Shown piece after piece: positions 9,401 to 16,930 of a stretch of 64,000 bases of DNA. A program made the position numbers and the translations under genes. A model generated the notes under the pieces. The model saw only the letters and a list, made by a program, of their open reading frames with translations. It did no database searches and was not told the DNA's origin. How positions within the stretch are numbered: position 1 is the first letter of the stretch; each line of letters begins with the position of its first letter. The stretch covers positions 41,147 to 105,146 of the forward strand of contig NZNW01000137.1 in NCBI GenBank assembly GCA_002695065.1, in the 5' to 3' direction. Source of the DNA: Salinicola sp. (GTDB taxonomy: Bacteria; Pseudomonadota; Gammaproteobacteria; Pseudomonadales; Halomonadaceae).

Positions 9401-9674
9401 GGCTCGCCAGCGGTTCCGTCCCATCGTGATGACCTCGCTGGCTTTCATCGGCGGTACCTTGCCGCTGGCCCTGGCATCCGGTGCCAGCGCGGCCAGTCGT
9501 AACCAGATCGGAACGCCGGTGGTGGGTGGCATGATCTCCATCACCCTGTTGGCGACGGTCTTCGTGCCGGCGACCTACGTGCTGATCATGAAGGTCACCC
9601 ACTGGTTGCAGTCGAAAGTCGGCAGTGGCAAGCGGCGCAACGATGGCCAGCCGACGCCGGACGAAAGTCACTAG
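6486..9674 (+). CDS. acrB: HAE1-family RND multidrug efflux pump (AcrB/MexB type)
   Basis: The 1062-residue inner-membrane proton/drug antiporter has the HAE1 layout: TM1 at the N-terminus (FIRRPIFATVLSVIITLIGL), the first porter loop, TM2-6, TM7, the second loop and TM8-12. Seen directly are the TM4 proton-relay pair in GIVVDDAIVVIENVER, the FMAAVFVP segment, and the C-terminal GLLVVVGLAAKNAILIVEFAEQ plus RFRPIVMTSLAFIGG. Length matches AcrB (about 1050). It uses the ATG overlapping the adaptor's stop, so the pair is translationally coupled. No outer-membrane factor follows; a strong terminator does. The pump must therefore borrow a TolC/OprM-type channel encoded elsewhere. Substrates are not predictable from sequence alone. 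Confidence 0.95.
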   Translation: MNFSSVFIRRPIFATVLSVIITLIGLMAMRTLPIEQYPPVVPPTISVSATYPGASAQTVSDTVASVIAQEINGTEDMIYLTSSSSDSGQMSMSVYFNIGTDPQTATINVNNRVQRALSQLPSEVQSQGVTVEQRSSSILLFVGITSDSDAYDSLYLTNYANINVTDELSRLPGVGQAEVLGSQEFAMRVWLNPDKLAQYDLTPAEVSSAIQAQNAVVAGGKLGAEPQSDPTPYTYTITTQGRYESVDQFREIVLRTNPDGSSLRLSDVARIELGKNSYGIQAYVNNKPIAPIAIYLQPGANALDVANEVKQSMADLKTRFPPGLDFDIPYDTTLFIDASVQSVEHTFIEALLLVAVIVFLFLQSWRSTLVAMSVVPISVVGTFAGMYLLDFSINLLSLFGMILAIGIVVDDAIVVIENVERIMEEDEEATPFSAALEAMKEVSGAVIATAFIMAAVFVPVGFMSGLTGQMYQQFAITIAISVAISAIVALSFTPAMSAIFLKHQDRLKQSGFVRVIRKPFDWFNKVFDKITDFFMAITNFIIHQLWLVIVGLAAAGIISWMIFAQLPAALLPSEDQGVALAAVNLPAGSSVARTDAYVQELSQRLRDEVPGINFVTGIPGFDILSSSPNTAKGTVFVTMKPWEDRDITVDQLTQKIMQIGAQIQGGQTVAFNLPPIQGLSPTGGFTGYLQSYGGDTSQQLAEAAGKVMQAAAKRPELAGVFTSLDVNVPSYRADVDTEKARSLGVDIADLNTTMASTFGSSFVNYFTNSGRNFQVYLQSEDDFRRNPSDLSKVYVRGGDGQRIPLSELVTLTRDKAPTVLQRYNTYSAAQFSGGPAPGYSSGQAVQAMQEVVTNTLGSNYGMGWSGEAYQQVNVGTAATLALSFGVIMMFLILAAQYESWTLPLAVVSAVPFAFIGAILAVYLAGLSTSVYLQVGLLVVVGLAAKNAILIVEFAEQQRKHAGLSVVDAAKVAARQRFRPIVMTSLAFIGGTLPLALASGASAASRNQIGTPVVGGMISITLLATVFVPATYVLIMKVTHWLQSKVGSGKRRNDGQPTPDESH

Positions 9675-9712
9675 CAGGTAGTGTCGATGCAGCCGAGAAA
9701 TCGGCCTTATAG

Positions 9713-9742
9713 AGGCAACCTCCCACGGGGGTTGCCTTTTTT
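9713..9742 (+). terminator. Rho-independent terminator of the RND pump operon
   Basis: The arm AGGCAACC (9713-9720) pairs with GGTTGCCT (9730-9737) across a short G/C-rich loop and is followed by a run of T (9737-9742). This is the clearest intrinsic terminator in the window and separates the efflux operon from the glycogen/trehalose operon. Confidence 0.9.
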
Positions 9743-9896
9743 AATGGCCGCCGTTTCGACGGCCCGGGCGGCGAGTCAAACAGGCTTTGACGCTACCCGA
9801 CCGGTGGCATATATGTAAGTGGGGTGGGCGACGCCACCGAGCGACGCTCCCGACCCGATCACGCCCGCGAATCATATCCGGCGTTTCGTCACCAGC

Positions 9897-9911
9897 GACC
9901 GACCGTCGGTC
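9897..9911. promoter_or_regulatory. Palindrome upstream of glgA
   Basis: GACCGACCGTCGGTC is a 15-base perfect palindrome (7-base arms about a central C) lying ~107 bases before the glgA start. The 276-base gap between the terminator and glgA contains nothing else I recognise. It may be an operator, but a palindrome this short in GC-rich DNA could be chance. Confidence 0.25.
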
Positions 9912-10018
9912 CTCTTCATTAACGTCGGTTATGGCTGCGGCAGGCTGTCGAGGCGCAGGATGATGTGTCGACGCTGGTTAATCTTGACTGGTGGACCCAA
10001 TGTTCAGGGAGGCTGAAC

Positions 10019-11626
10019 ATGACGCAGGCCGCAGTTCGTGGGAGGCAGAGTCAGACGGCTGCAAGGTATGGGGAGGATCCCCGCTGGTCCACGCCGCCAT
10101 CCGGTCGATCCTCGTCCAAGGCCCTGGCCGGGGCGCTGTCTCGTCCGCTTCCCGCTCCACCGATTCGCCATCGACGCGTACTGTTCGTCACCACCGAGAT
10201 CGCCGACTTCATCAAGGCCGGTGGTCTGGGCGACGTTTCCGCGGCACTGCCCCGGGCGCTGAAACCCAATTATGACGTGCGGGTCCTGATGCCCGGCTAT
10301 CGGCAGTTGCTGACTTCCGGTCGCCCCATCGTTCACGTGGCCAATCTTCCCGCCTCGCACGATCTGCCAGCCTGCGAAATCGGACGCCTCCTCTGCGAAG
10401 ACGGGCTGATCGTCTACGTCGTGCTCTGTCCCGAGCTCTACGACCGGGACGGCAACGCCTACGGAGACGAACTGGGCGTGGGCTGGCCGGACAACGATAT
10501 CCGCTTTGCGCGACTGGCGATGGCGGCGGCCGAGATCGTCAACGACGCGACGTTGCTCGACTGGCAGGTGGAGCTGCTCCATCTCAACGACTGGGCGACG
10601 GGATTGGCGGCGGGCTACGTGCGCTGGCTCGGCAAGCGCTACGTTCCCTCCGTCTACACCATTCACAATCTTGCCTATCAGGGCGTGTTTCCGATCGAGC
10701 GAATGCCCGCACTGGGAGTCCCGGCGTCCGCCTTTCACATCGATGGCGTCGAGTTTCATGGCCAACTCTCGTTCATGAAAGCGGGTCTCTCCTACGCCTC
10801 CCACGTCACCACGGTCAGCAGCAACTACGCCCAGGAGATCACCACGCCCGCCCTGGGATGCGGATTGGAGGGGCTGCTCAAGAAACGGGCACTGGAGGGC
10901 CGGCTCAGCGGCCTGCTCAACGGCATCGACGATCGCTGGGATCCTCGCACCGATCCCCATCTGGCGCCGAATTTCGGCATCAACGACTGGCACGGCAAGC
11001 GCGCCAACATTCAGCGCGTGCGGCGCATGTTCGGACTGGGGCCGAGCAGCGGCCCGCTGTTCGCCGTCGTCTCGCGACTGGTGGCACAGAAGGGGCTGGA
11101 CCTCACCATCCAGGTCGCGGACTCGATCGTGCGGGCCGGCGGGCAGCTGGTGGTGATCGGCCGCGGCGAGTACGCCATCGAGCAGGCGCTGGTGGAGATG
11201 GCGGCGCTCTACCCGGGCCAGGTGGGCGTCAACATCGGGTTCGACGAGGGCGAGGCGCGTCAGATCTACGCGGGCAGCGATTTCCTGCTGATGCCGTCTC
11301 GTTTCGAGCCCTGTGGCTTGAGCCAGCTCTACGCCCAACGCTTCGGTTCGCTGCCGATCGCGCATCGAACCGGGGGGCTGGCGGATACGATCCAGGACGG
11401 GATCAATGGCCTGCTATTCGACGACATGAGCCTGGACAGCTATCGCGCCACGGTACTGCGCGCCTTCGATCTTTTCCGGGCGACCGACCTGTTCTATGCC
11501 ATGCGACGCGCGGCGATGGCGGGGCGACTGCACTGGCGGCAGGCCGTGATCCCCTACCGGCGGCTCTATGCCGATCTGCTGACCGAGACGGTTGCGCATC
11601 TCGACCAGGGAGTGACGAGACGATGA
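10019..11626 (+). CDS. glgA: Glycogen synthase (ADP-glucose, GT5)
   Basis: GlgA transfers glucose from ADP-glucose to the non-reducing end of an alpha-1,4-glucan. From the ATG at 10019 (AGGGAGG eight bases upstream) it is 535 residues, about 50 longer than usual. The extra is a basic, Ser/Pro/Arg-rich N-terminal extension before VLFVTTEIADFIKAGGLGDV, which carries the GT5 signature KxGGLGDV (Lys66). The Rossmann C-domain has VSRLVAQKGLDL and the catalytic Glu430 in SRFEPCGLSQLYAQ, followed by HRTGGLADT. An earlier in-frame GTG at 9965 lacks a ribosome site. It is first in a run of five genes joined by ATGA overlaps. No ADP-glucose pyrophosphorylase (glgC) is in the window. Confidence 0.93.
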   Translation: MTQAAVRGRQSQTAARYGEDPRWSTPPSGRSSSKALAGALSRPLPAPPIRHRRVLFVTTEIADFIKAGGLGDVSAALPRALKPNYDVRVLMPGYRQLLTSGRPIVHVANLPASHDLPACEIGRLLCEDGLIVYVVLCPELYDRDGNAYGDELGVGWPDNDIRFARLAMAAAEIVNDATLLDWQVELLHLNDWATGLAAGYVRWLGKRYVPSVYTIHNLAYQGVFPIERMPALGVPASAFHIDGVEFHGQLSFMKAGLSYASHVTTVSSNYAQEITTPALGCGLEGLLKKRALEGRLSGLLNGIDDRWDPRTDPHLAPNFGINDWHGKRANIQRVRRMFGLGPSSGPLFAVVSRLVAQKGLDLTIQVADSIVRAGGQLVVIGRGEYAIEQALVEMAALYPGQVGVNIGFDEGEARQIYAGSDFLLMPSRFEPCGLSQLYAQRFGSLPIAHRTGGLADTIQDGINGLLFDDMSLDSYRATVLRAFDLFRATDLFYAMRRAAMAGRLHWRQAVIPYRRLYADLLTETVAHLDQGVTRR

Positions 11627-12957
11627 AGCGCCCTGCGGAAGCCGCGGGCCCGGTCGCGGGGCTGGACTCGCCGTCACGAACGGGGCACGGGGTGTCAGCC
11701 GCCCGAGTGAACGATCTCGGCGCGTTGCCAAGTATTGGAGAGCCCGGTGGCGGGGGGGAAGAGGAAAGCTGGTCCTGGGACGACGGTGACTGGATGGGGG
11801 CGAGAGCCGGTCGCCATGGCGGCGACATGCCGCTGTCGCTCTATCGGCTCTGCGCGGCCGACTGGTACGTCTCCCGTTTTCCGCTGCCGATGAACTGGAA
11901 TCGTCTTGCGCAGGAGTTGGTGCCCTACGTCGCCGATCTGGGATTTACCCATATCGTCGTCGATGACGGGCTGGTCGCAGCGCCCTATGCGGTGGTTTGC
12001 CAGTTCGTCGAGACCTGTCATGTTGCAGGCGTGGGCGTCGTGGTCCAGTGGCCGGCGTCGTCCCTGTCGATGCCAGAATCCGAATTCCTCGCGTGGTGTC
12101 AGCGCTGTCATCTCGACGGTGTCGACGAGGGCGGGCGCGAAGCCGGTGGCGGCTGCCGGTTGTTCCGAGGCGAGACCGTCGGCGCGACGCTGACGTTGCA
12201 TCGTCGACCGCAATGGCAGGTCGCCAGCGCCGACTATCTGGCCCTGAGTCCCGCCGGTCGCTCCCGACGACACCGCGACTGGATCGAGGCGTTGACCCCG
12301 AGTGAGTGCTCCCGGGGGCTGCTGGAGCAGGTGCCGGACGAGCGGTCGGCGCTGGGAGAGTGGCGACAAAGGGTTCATGGCGACGAGTGGCAGCGTTTCG
12401 CGGCCTTCAGGGCATGTCTGGCGCTGATGTGGGCGCTGCCCGGCGACAAGCAGGTGGCGATGGGCGTCGAGCTGGGCCAGGTGCTGGCCGGCCCCTGGGA
12501 GTCGCCGCTGCATTGGCCGCTGTTGTTCGAGAGCCGGCACGCCGGAATGCTGCGCCTCGTGGCCGATCTCAACCGGCTGTACGTCAACGAGCCGGCGATG
12601 CAGATTCGTACCGATGATTCACTCGGGTTCGAATGGCTGGTCGACGACGACAGCGACAACGGCGTCATCGTGTTTGCCCGCCATACCGAGAGCGGGCACG
12701 CCAGCATGATCTGCCTCTGCAACTTCCAGGCGTGCGTGCACTACCGTTATCGCTTTGGCGTTACCGGGGCGGGGCGGTGGCGGGAGATATTCAACAGCGA
12801 CAGCGTCTTCTACGGCGGCAGCAACGTGGGCAATGGCCATGGCGCGACGACCGAAGCGATCCCCAGCCACGGTCACGCCCAGTCGCTTGCGGTGACGGTA
12901 CCGCCCATGGCCGCGCTGTATCTGCGCCACGAGACCTGGTTCGAGGAGATGCCATGA
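11623..12957 (+). CDS. Degenerate GlgB-like protein lacking the catalytic half (pseudoenzyme)
   Basis: The 444-residue product is not a normal enzyme. Residues ~71-140 match the first GH13 strands of GlgB: SLYRLCAADWYVS replaces the usual IYELHAGSW, and LVPYVADLGFTHI is kept. Region I, DWVPGHF in the true GlgB, reads QWPASSL. Residues ~256-444 match the end of GlgB closely: WQRFAAFRACLALMWALPGDKQ, LVADLNRLYVNEPAM, FEWLVDDD, YGGSNVGN, SHGHAQSLAVTVPPMAALYL. Between them, ~115 residues show no similarity. The nucleophile (VDAV), acid/base (AEES) and region IV ([11 protein letters not shown]) motifs are all absent, as is the N-terminal CBM48. The frame is intact and coupled by ATGA to glgA before and treZ after. 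A non-catalytic glucan-binding or partner role is inferred; a decaying gene is the alternative. Confidence 0.82.
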   Translation: MKRPAEAAGPVAGLDSPSRTGHGVSAARVNDLGALPSIGEPGGGGEEESWSWDDGDWMGARAGRHGGDMPLSLYRLCAADWYVSRFPLPMNWNRLAQELVPYVADLGFTHIVVDDGLVAAPYAVVCQFVETCHVAGVGVVVQWPASSLSMPESEFLAWCQRCHLDGVDEGGREAGGGCRLFRGETVGATLTLHRRPQWQVASADYLALSPAGRSRRHRDWIEALTPSECSRGLLEQVPDERSALGEWRQRVHGDEWQRFAAFRACLALMWALPGDKQVAMGVELGQVLAGPWESPLHWPLLFESRHAGMLRLVADLNRLYVNEPAMQIRTDDSLGFEWLVDDDSDNGVIVFARHTESGHASMICLCNFQACVHYRYRFGVTGAGRWREIFNSDSVFYGGSNVGNGHGATTEAIPSHGHAQSLAVTVPPMAALYLRHETWFEEMP

Positions 12958-14798
12958 GCCCGTCCGCCGGAGCCGATGGGTCGTGTGGCGGGGCGCGAAC
13001 GCCCTGGGCGCCGTTCTACGGGGCGACGCCGCTGGCCGACGGTCGTACGCGCTTTCGGCTGTGGGCGCCCAGTGCCCGGCGCGTGGTGCTGGAGTGCGAG
13101 GGGCTGGAACCGCGGCCGATGGAACCGATTGCCGAAGGCGGATTCGAACTCGAACTCGAGTGTCCCCCGCAAGCGGCCTACCGCTATCGCGTCTTCGTCG
13201 GGGACGACCAGGAGGGGATGCCGGTGCCCGATCCCGCCTCGAGAGCGCTGCGCGGTGGCGTCGAGGGGGCATCGCTGCTGGTCGACCCCCGCCGCCACGC
13301 CTGGCGCCACGACGACTGGACGGGCCGGCCATGGGAAGAGACGGTGATCTACGAGGTCCACCTGGGCGCCTGCGGCGGCATCGAGGGCCTGCGCCAACGA
13401 CTGCCGGCGCTGGCCGAACTGGGGATCACCGCCATCGAGCTGATGCCGGTCGCCGAATGCCCCGGTCAGCGCAATTGGGGCTACGATGGCGTCCAGCCCT
13501 ATGCTGTCGCTTCCTATTACGGCTCGCCGGAAGCGCTGAAAGCGCTGGTGGACGAGGTTCACGGGCATGGGCTGATGATCTTTCTCGATGTGGTCTACAA
13601 CCACTTCGGGCCGGACGGCAATTTCCTGCCTCACTACGCCAAGCCGTTCTTTCGCGACGACCTGCAGACGCCCTGGGGCGGCGCCATCGACTTTCGCCGT
13701 CCTCAGGTGCGGCGTTTCTTCATCGACAACGCGCTGATGTGGTTGCTCGAGTACCGCTTCGACGGGCTCCGGTTCGACGCCGTTCACGCCATTGGCGAGC
13801 GGGATTTCCTGGTCGAGTTGGGGCGCACCCTGCGCGAGCGGGTCGGTCCGGCTCGCCATTGCCATCTGATCCTGGAGAACGAGAACAATCAGGCCAGCCT
13901 GCTGGCGCCGGGTCTGTTCGATGCGCAGTGGGCCGACGACTGGCACAACGTGATGCATGTGCTGCTGACCGGCGAACACGAAGGCTACTACGCCGATTTC
14001 GTCGAGAACGCCACGGAGAAGTTGTCGACGGCGATGGCCGAGGGGTTCATCTATCAGGGCCAGTCCACGCGCAAGGGCGAGGCTCGGGGAGAGCCCAGCA
14101 GGCACCTGCCGCCCACGACGTTCATCGATTTCCTGCAGAACCACGATCAGGTCGGCAATCGGGCGCTGGGGGATCGGCTGCCTCTGCTGACCCAGCCCGA
14201 GGCGCTCGACGCGGCGACGCTGCTGTTGCTGCTGTCGCCTGCCATTCCGCTGTTGTTCATGGGTGAAGAGTGGGGGTCGACGAGGCCGTTTCTGTTTTTC
14301 ACCGATCATCGCGACGCGCTGGCGGACGCGGTTCGGGAAGGACGTCGCCGGGAATTTGCCGAGTTCAGCGCCTTCGAGGACCCGGCGCAGCGCGAGCGGA
14401 TTCCCGATCCCAACGCGCGCGAGACTTTCGAGGCCTCCTGCCTCGACGACGCCGAGGCCGACGCGCCCGAACATCGCCGCTGTCGCGAAAGGTATCGGCA
14501 GTGGTTGGCGTTGCGCCATCGCCACGTCGTTCCCCGGCTGGGTTCCTGCCACGCGATCGAGACTCGCACACTCGGCGACAAGGCGGTCCAGGGCCGGTGG
14601 CGGCTGGGCGACGACCGGACCATGACCATCGCCATCAACCTTTCCGCGCAAGCGGTGGCGCTGGGCCGCGCCGAGGCACCCCTGGCCTGTTCCCGGGAAG
14701 CGTGCGTCGATCTCGTCGGTCGCGGTCAGTTGCCCGCACTGTCGAGTGCCGTCTGGTTGCAGCCGGTGGAGCATGGCACCGCGGAGACGACGACATGA
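12954..14798 (+). CDS. treZ: Malto-oligosyltrehalose trehalohydrolase
   Basis: TreZ (GH13_10) releases free trehalose from maltooligosyl-trehalose made by TreY. The 614-residue protein has an N-terminal CBM48-like domain (RTRFRLWAPSARRVVLE), then the barrel with IYEVHLGACGG, NWGYDGVQPYAV, FLDVVYNHFGPDGNFL, nucleophile Asp275 in FDGLRFDAVHAIG, acid/base Glu308 in LILENENN, and FLQNHDQVGNRALGDRL. NWGYDGV and ENENNQA are typical of TreZ rather than GlgB. Length is normal. The ATG overlaps the preceding stop (ATGA) and the gene's own stop overlaps the next ATG, so its translation is tied to the whole operon. Confidence 0.94.
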   Translation: MSPSAGADGSCGGARTPWAPFYGATPLADGRTRFRLWAPSARRVVLECEGLEPRPMEPIAEGGFELELECPPQAAYRYRVFVGDDQEGMPVPDPASRALRGGVEGASLLVDPRRHAWRHDDWTGRPWEETVIYEVHLGACGGIEGLRQRLPALAELGITAIELMPVAECPGQRNWGYDGVQPYAVASYYGSPEALKALVDEVHGHGLMIFLDVVYNHFGPDGNFLPHYAKPFFRDDLQTPWGGAIDFRRPQVRRFFIDNALMWLLEYRFDGLRFDAVHAIGERDFLVELGRTLRERVGPARHCHLILENENNQASLLAPGLFDAQWADDWHNVMHVLLTGEHEGYYADFVENATEKLSTAMAEGFIYQGQSTRKGEARGEPSRHLPPTTFIDFLQNHDQVGNRALGDRLPLLTQPEALDAATLLLLLSPAIPLLFMGEEWGSTRPFLFFTDHRDALADAVREGRRREFAEFSAFEDPAQRERIPDPNARETFEASCLDDAEADAPEHRRCRERYRQWLALRHRHVVPRLGSCHAIETRTLGDKAVQGRWRLGDDRTMTIAINLSAQAVALGRAEAPLACSREACVDLVGRGQLPALSSAVWLQPVEHGTAETTT

Positions 14799-16930
14799 GC
14801 GCCGCCCCGACACCCGGCTCCGAATCCGGTGACATGTTGCACCAACTGGCGGCAGCGGTCGGCTTGCTGCTGGAGTGGGTCGGCAGCAACGACCAACGCC
14901 AGACGTTGCCCGCGGATCGCCAACGGGCAATGCTGACCCGGCTGGGCTGGCCGGCCGGTGACGACGAGGAGGTAGCCGCCAGCCTGGCCCGCTGGCGATC
15001 GCGCCAGCGACCTGGTTCGTTCGGGCGACTCCCGCCGATGCTGCTGGCCGATCAGGGGCAGTCGGCCCCGGTTCCTGTCGCCGAGGCTGGCGGTAGTGCC
15101 TTCACCGTCAGGTTCGAGAGCGGGGAGCTGCTGGAGGGCCGCCTCGATGCCGCGGGACATCTGCCGCCGATGGGGGAAACGGGTTACCACAGCGTGAGTT
15201 TCCTGACACCAACGGGCGACGAGAGCGTGACCCGGATTTTGGCCGTGGCGCCATCGCGCTGCTTCACGCTGGATGACATCGCCCGCGAGAGACGGGATGC
15301 CCGGGCGAGCTATTGGGGGGTGGCGGCACAGCTCTACGGGCTTCGGCGTGACGGCGATGGAGGCATCGGCGACCTGGTGGCTCTCGACGACCTCTGCGAC
15401 ACGGTGGCTCGCGCGGGCGCCGACGCGGTCGCCATCAGCCCGCTGCACGCGCTGTTTGCCGCGCACCCGGAGCGCTACAGCCCCTACTCCCCGTCGAGCC
15501 GGCTCTTCTACAACGTCTGGCATGCCTCGCCCGAATGCCTGTTCGACGACGAGACATTGGCCTGGGCCCGGGCGCCTTTCAGCGAGGCCATGGAGCAGCA
15601 GTCGGCACTGGCGCTGATCGACTGGCCGGCCAGCGCTCGCCTCAAGCTGTCGATGCTCGAGCGCCTGTTCCTGCATGTGCAGCGTGACGAGAGTGCGCTG
15701 GCGTGGCGCTCCCAACTGGTCGCCTTCCGGCGTGATGGCGGCGACAGCCTGGAACGCCACTGCCGTTTCGAAGTGCTCCAGGCCCAGGCCAAGTGCAGTG
15801 ACTGGCGTCAGTGGTCCGAGGCATGGCGGGATCCCGGCAGCGATGCGGTCGAGGCGTTCGCCGAGCAGCACCGGGAAGCGATCACCTTCGCCGTCTTCCT
15901 GCAGTGGCTGATGGCCGCCGGACTGGATCGCGTGCAGCACAACGCTCGCCGGGCCGGCATGGCGGTGGGGCTGATCGCCGACCTGGCCGTTGGCGTCGAT
16001 CCCGCCGGCAGTCAGGCCTGGAGCGATCCTCACGAACTGTTTCAAGGTCTCACGGTTGGCTCGCCGCCGGACGCCTTCAATGCCCAAGGGCAGGGCTGGG
16101 GCGTGGCAGCCTTCTCGCCGGAGGGCCTGGTCGACTCCGGCTATCGTGGATTTCTCGCCATGCTGCGGGCCGGTCTTGCCCATGCCGGCGGGCTGCGAAT
16201 CGACCATATCCTGGGGTTGTCGCGTCTCTGGCTGGTGCCGGAGGGAGAGTCGCCGCAACGGGGTGCCTATCTTCGCTACCCGCTGGACGATCTCCTGCGT
16301 CTGGTAGCGCTGGAGTCCTGGCGTCACCGGGCCATCGTCATCGGCGAGGATCTGGGAACCGTCGAGGCCGGTTTTCGAGAGCGACTGGCCGCGAAAGGGA
16401 TACTGGGCATGAGCGTGATGTGGTTCGAGCGCGAGGGAGGCGCCTTCCTGCCGGCCGACGCATGGCGCGAACACACGCTGGCTACCACCAGCACCCACGA
16501 TCTGCCCACGGTGGCTGGCTGGTGGCGCGAGAATGATCTGCGCTGGCGAGAGCGGCTGGGGTGGCTCGAGGGGAGCGAATCCCATGCGCACCTCAGCGAG
16601 CAGCGGCGCGAGGATCGTCGCCGTCTGGCCCTCGTCTGCGGCCTTGGGGAAGTCGCCGCCGACGATGGTATCGCCGGTGATCGCGTGGATGTCGACGACC
16701 TCATCGATGCGGCGCTGGGGCATGTCGCATCGACGCCGACGCCGTTGGCGCTGTTTCCGCTGGAGGACCTGATGGGACTGGAAGAGCAAGCCAATCTGCC
16801 GGGCACCGTCGATGAGCATCCCAACTGGCGGCGCCGCCTACCGGTCCCGGCGCCGCAGGCACTCGAGGCAAGAACGGTGCGGCAACGGCTGACGCGGATC
16901 GACCGCATCCGCCGGGGGCGCCGATCATGA
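14795..16930 (+). CDS. malQ: 4-alpha-glucanotransferase (amylomaltase)
   Basis: MalQ (GH77) moves maltosyl and longer units between maltodextrins, releasing glucose and keeping chains long enough for TreY. The 711-residue protein has the N-terminal extension of long bacterial MalQ (residues ~1-160), then YWGVAAQLYGLRRDGDGGIGDL, YSPYSPSSRLFYN, GLIADLAVGV, nucleophile region GLRIDHILGLSRLW, acid/base Glu in IVIGEDLGTVEAGF, and TTSTHDLPTVAGWW. These are the GH77 landmarks. It lies between treZ and treY, coupled by ATGA at both ends. This position suggests it feeds TreY by disproportionating short maltodextrins. Confidence 0.93.
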   Translation: MSAAPTPGSESGDMLHQLAAAVGLLLEWVGSNDQRQTLPADRQRAMLTRLGWPAGDDEEVAASLARWRSRQRPGSFGRLPPMLLADQGQSAPVPVAEAGGSAFTVRFESGELLEGRLDAAGHLPPMGETGYHSVSFLTPTGDESVTRILAVAPSRCFTLDDIARERRDARASYWGVAAQLYGLRRDGDGGIGDLVALDDLCDTVARAGADAVAISPLHALFAAHPERYSPYSPSSRLFYNVWHASPECLFDDETLAWARAPFSEAMEQQSALALIDWPASARLKLSMLERLFLHVQRDESALAWRSQLVAFRRDGGDSLERHCRFEVLQAQAKCSDWRQWSEAWRDPGSDAVEAFAEQHREAITFAVFLQWLMAAGLDRVQHNARRAGMAVGLIADLAVGVDPAGSQAWSDPHELFQGLTVGSPPDAFNAQGQGWGVAAFSPEGLVDSGYRGFLAMLRAGLAHAGGLRIDHILGLSRLWLVPEGESPQRGAYLRYPLDDLLRLVALESWRHRAIVIGEDLGTVEAGFRERLAAKGILGMSVMWFEREGGAFLPADAWREHTLATTSTHDLPTVAGWWRENDLRWRERLGWLEGSESHAHLSEQRREDRRRLALVCGLGEVAADDGIAGDRVDVDDLIDAALGHVASTPTPLALFPLEDLMGLEEQANLPGTVDEHPNWRRRLPVPAPQALEARTVRQRLTRIDRIRRGRRS

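Noticed and set aside
12983..14266. 427-residue plus-strand frame inside treZ
   Set aside because: It is a shifted frame, rich in Arg/Ala/Gly, fully contained in treZ, which has all catalytic motifs in its own frame.
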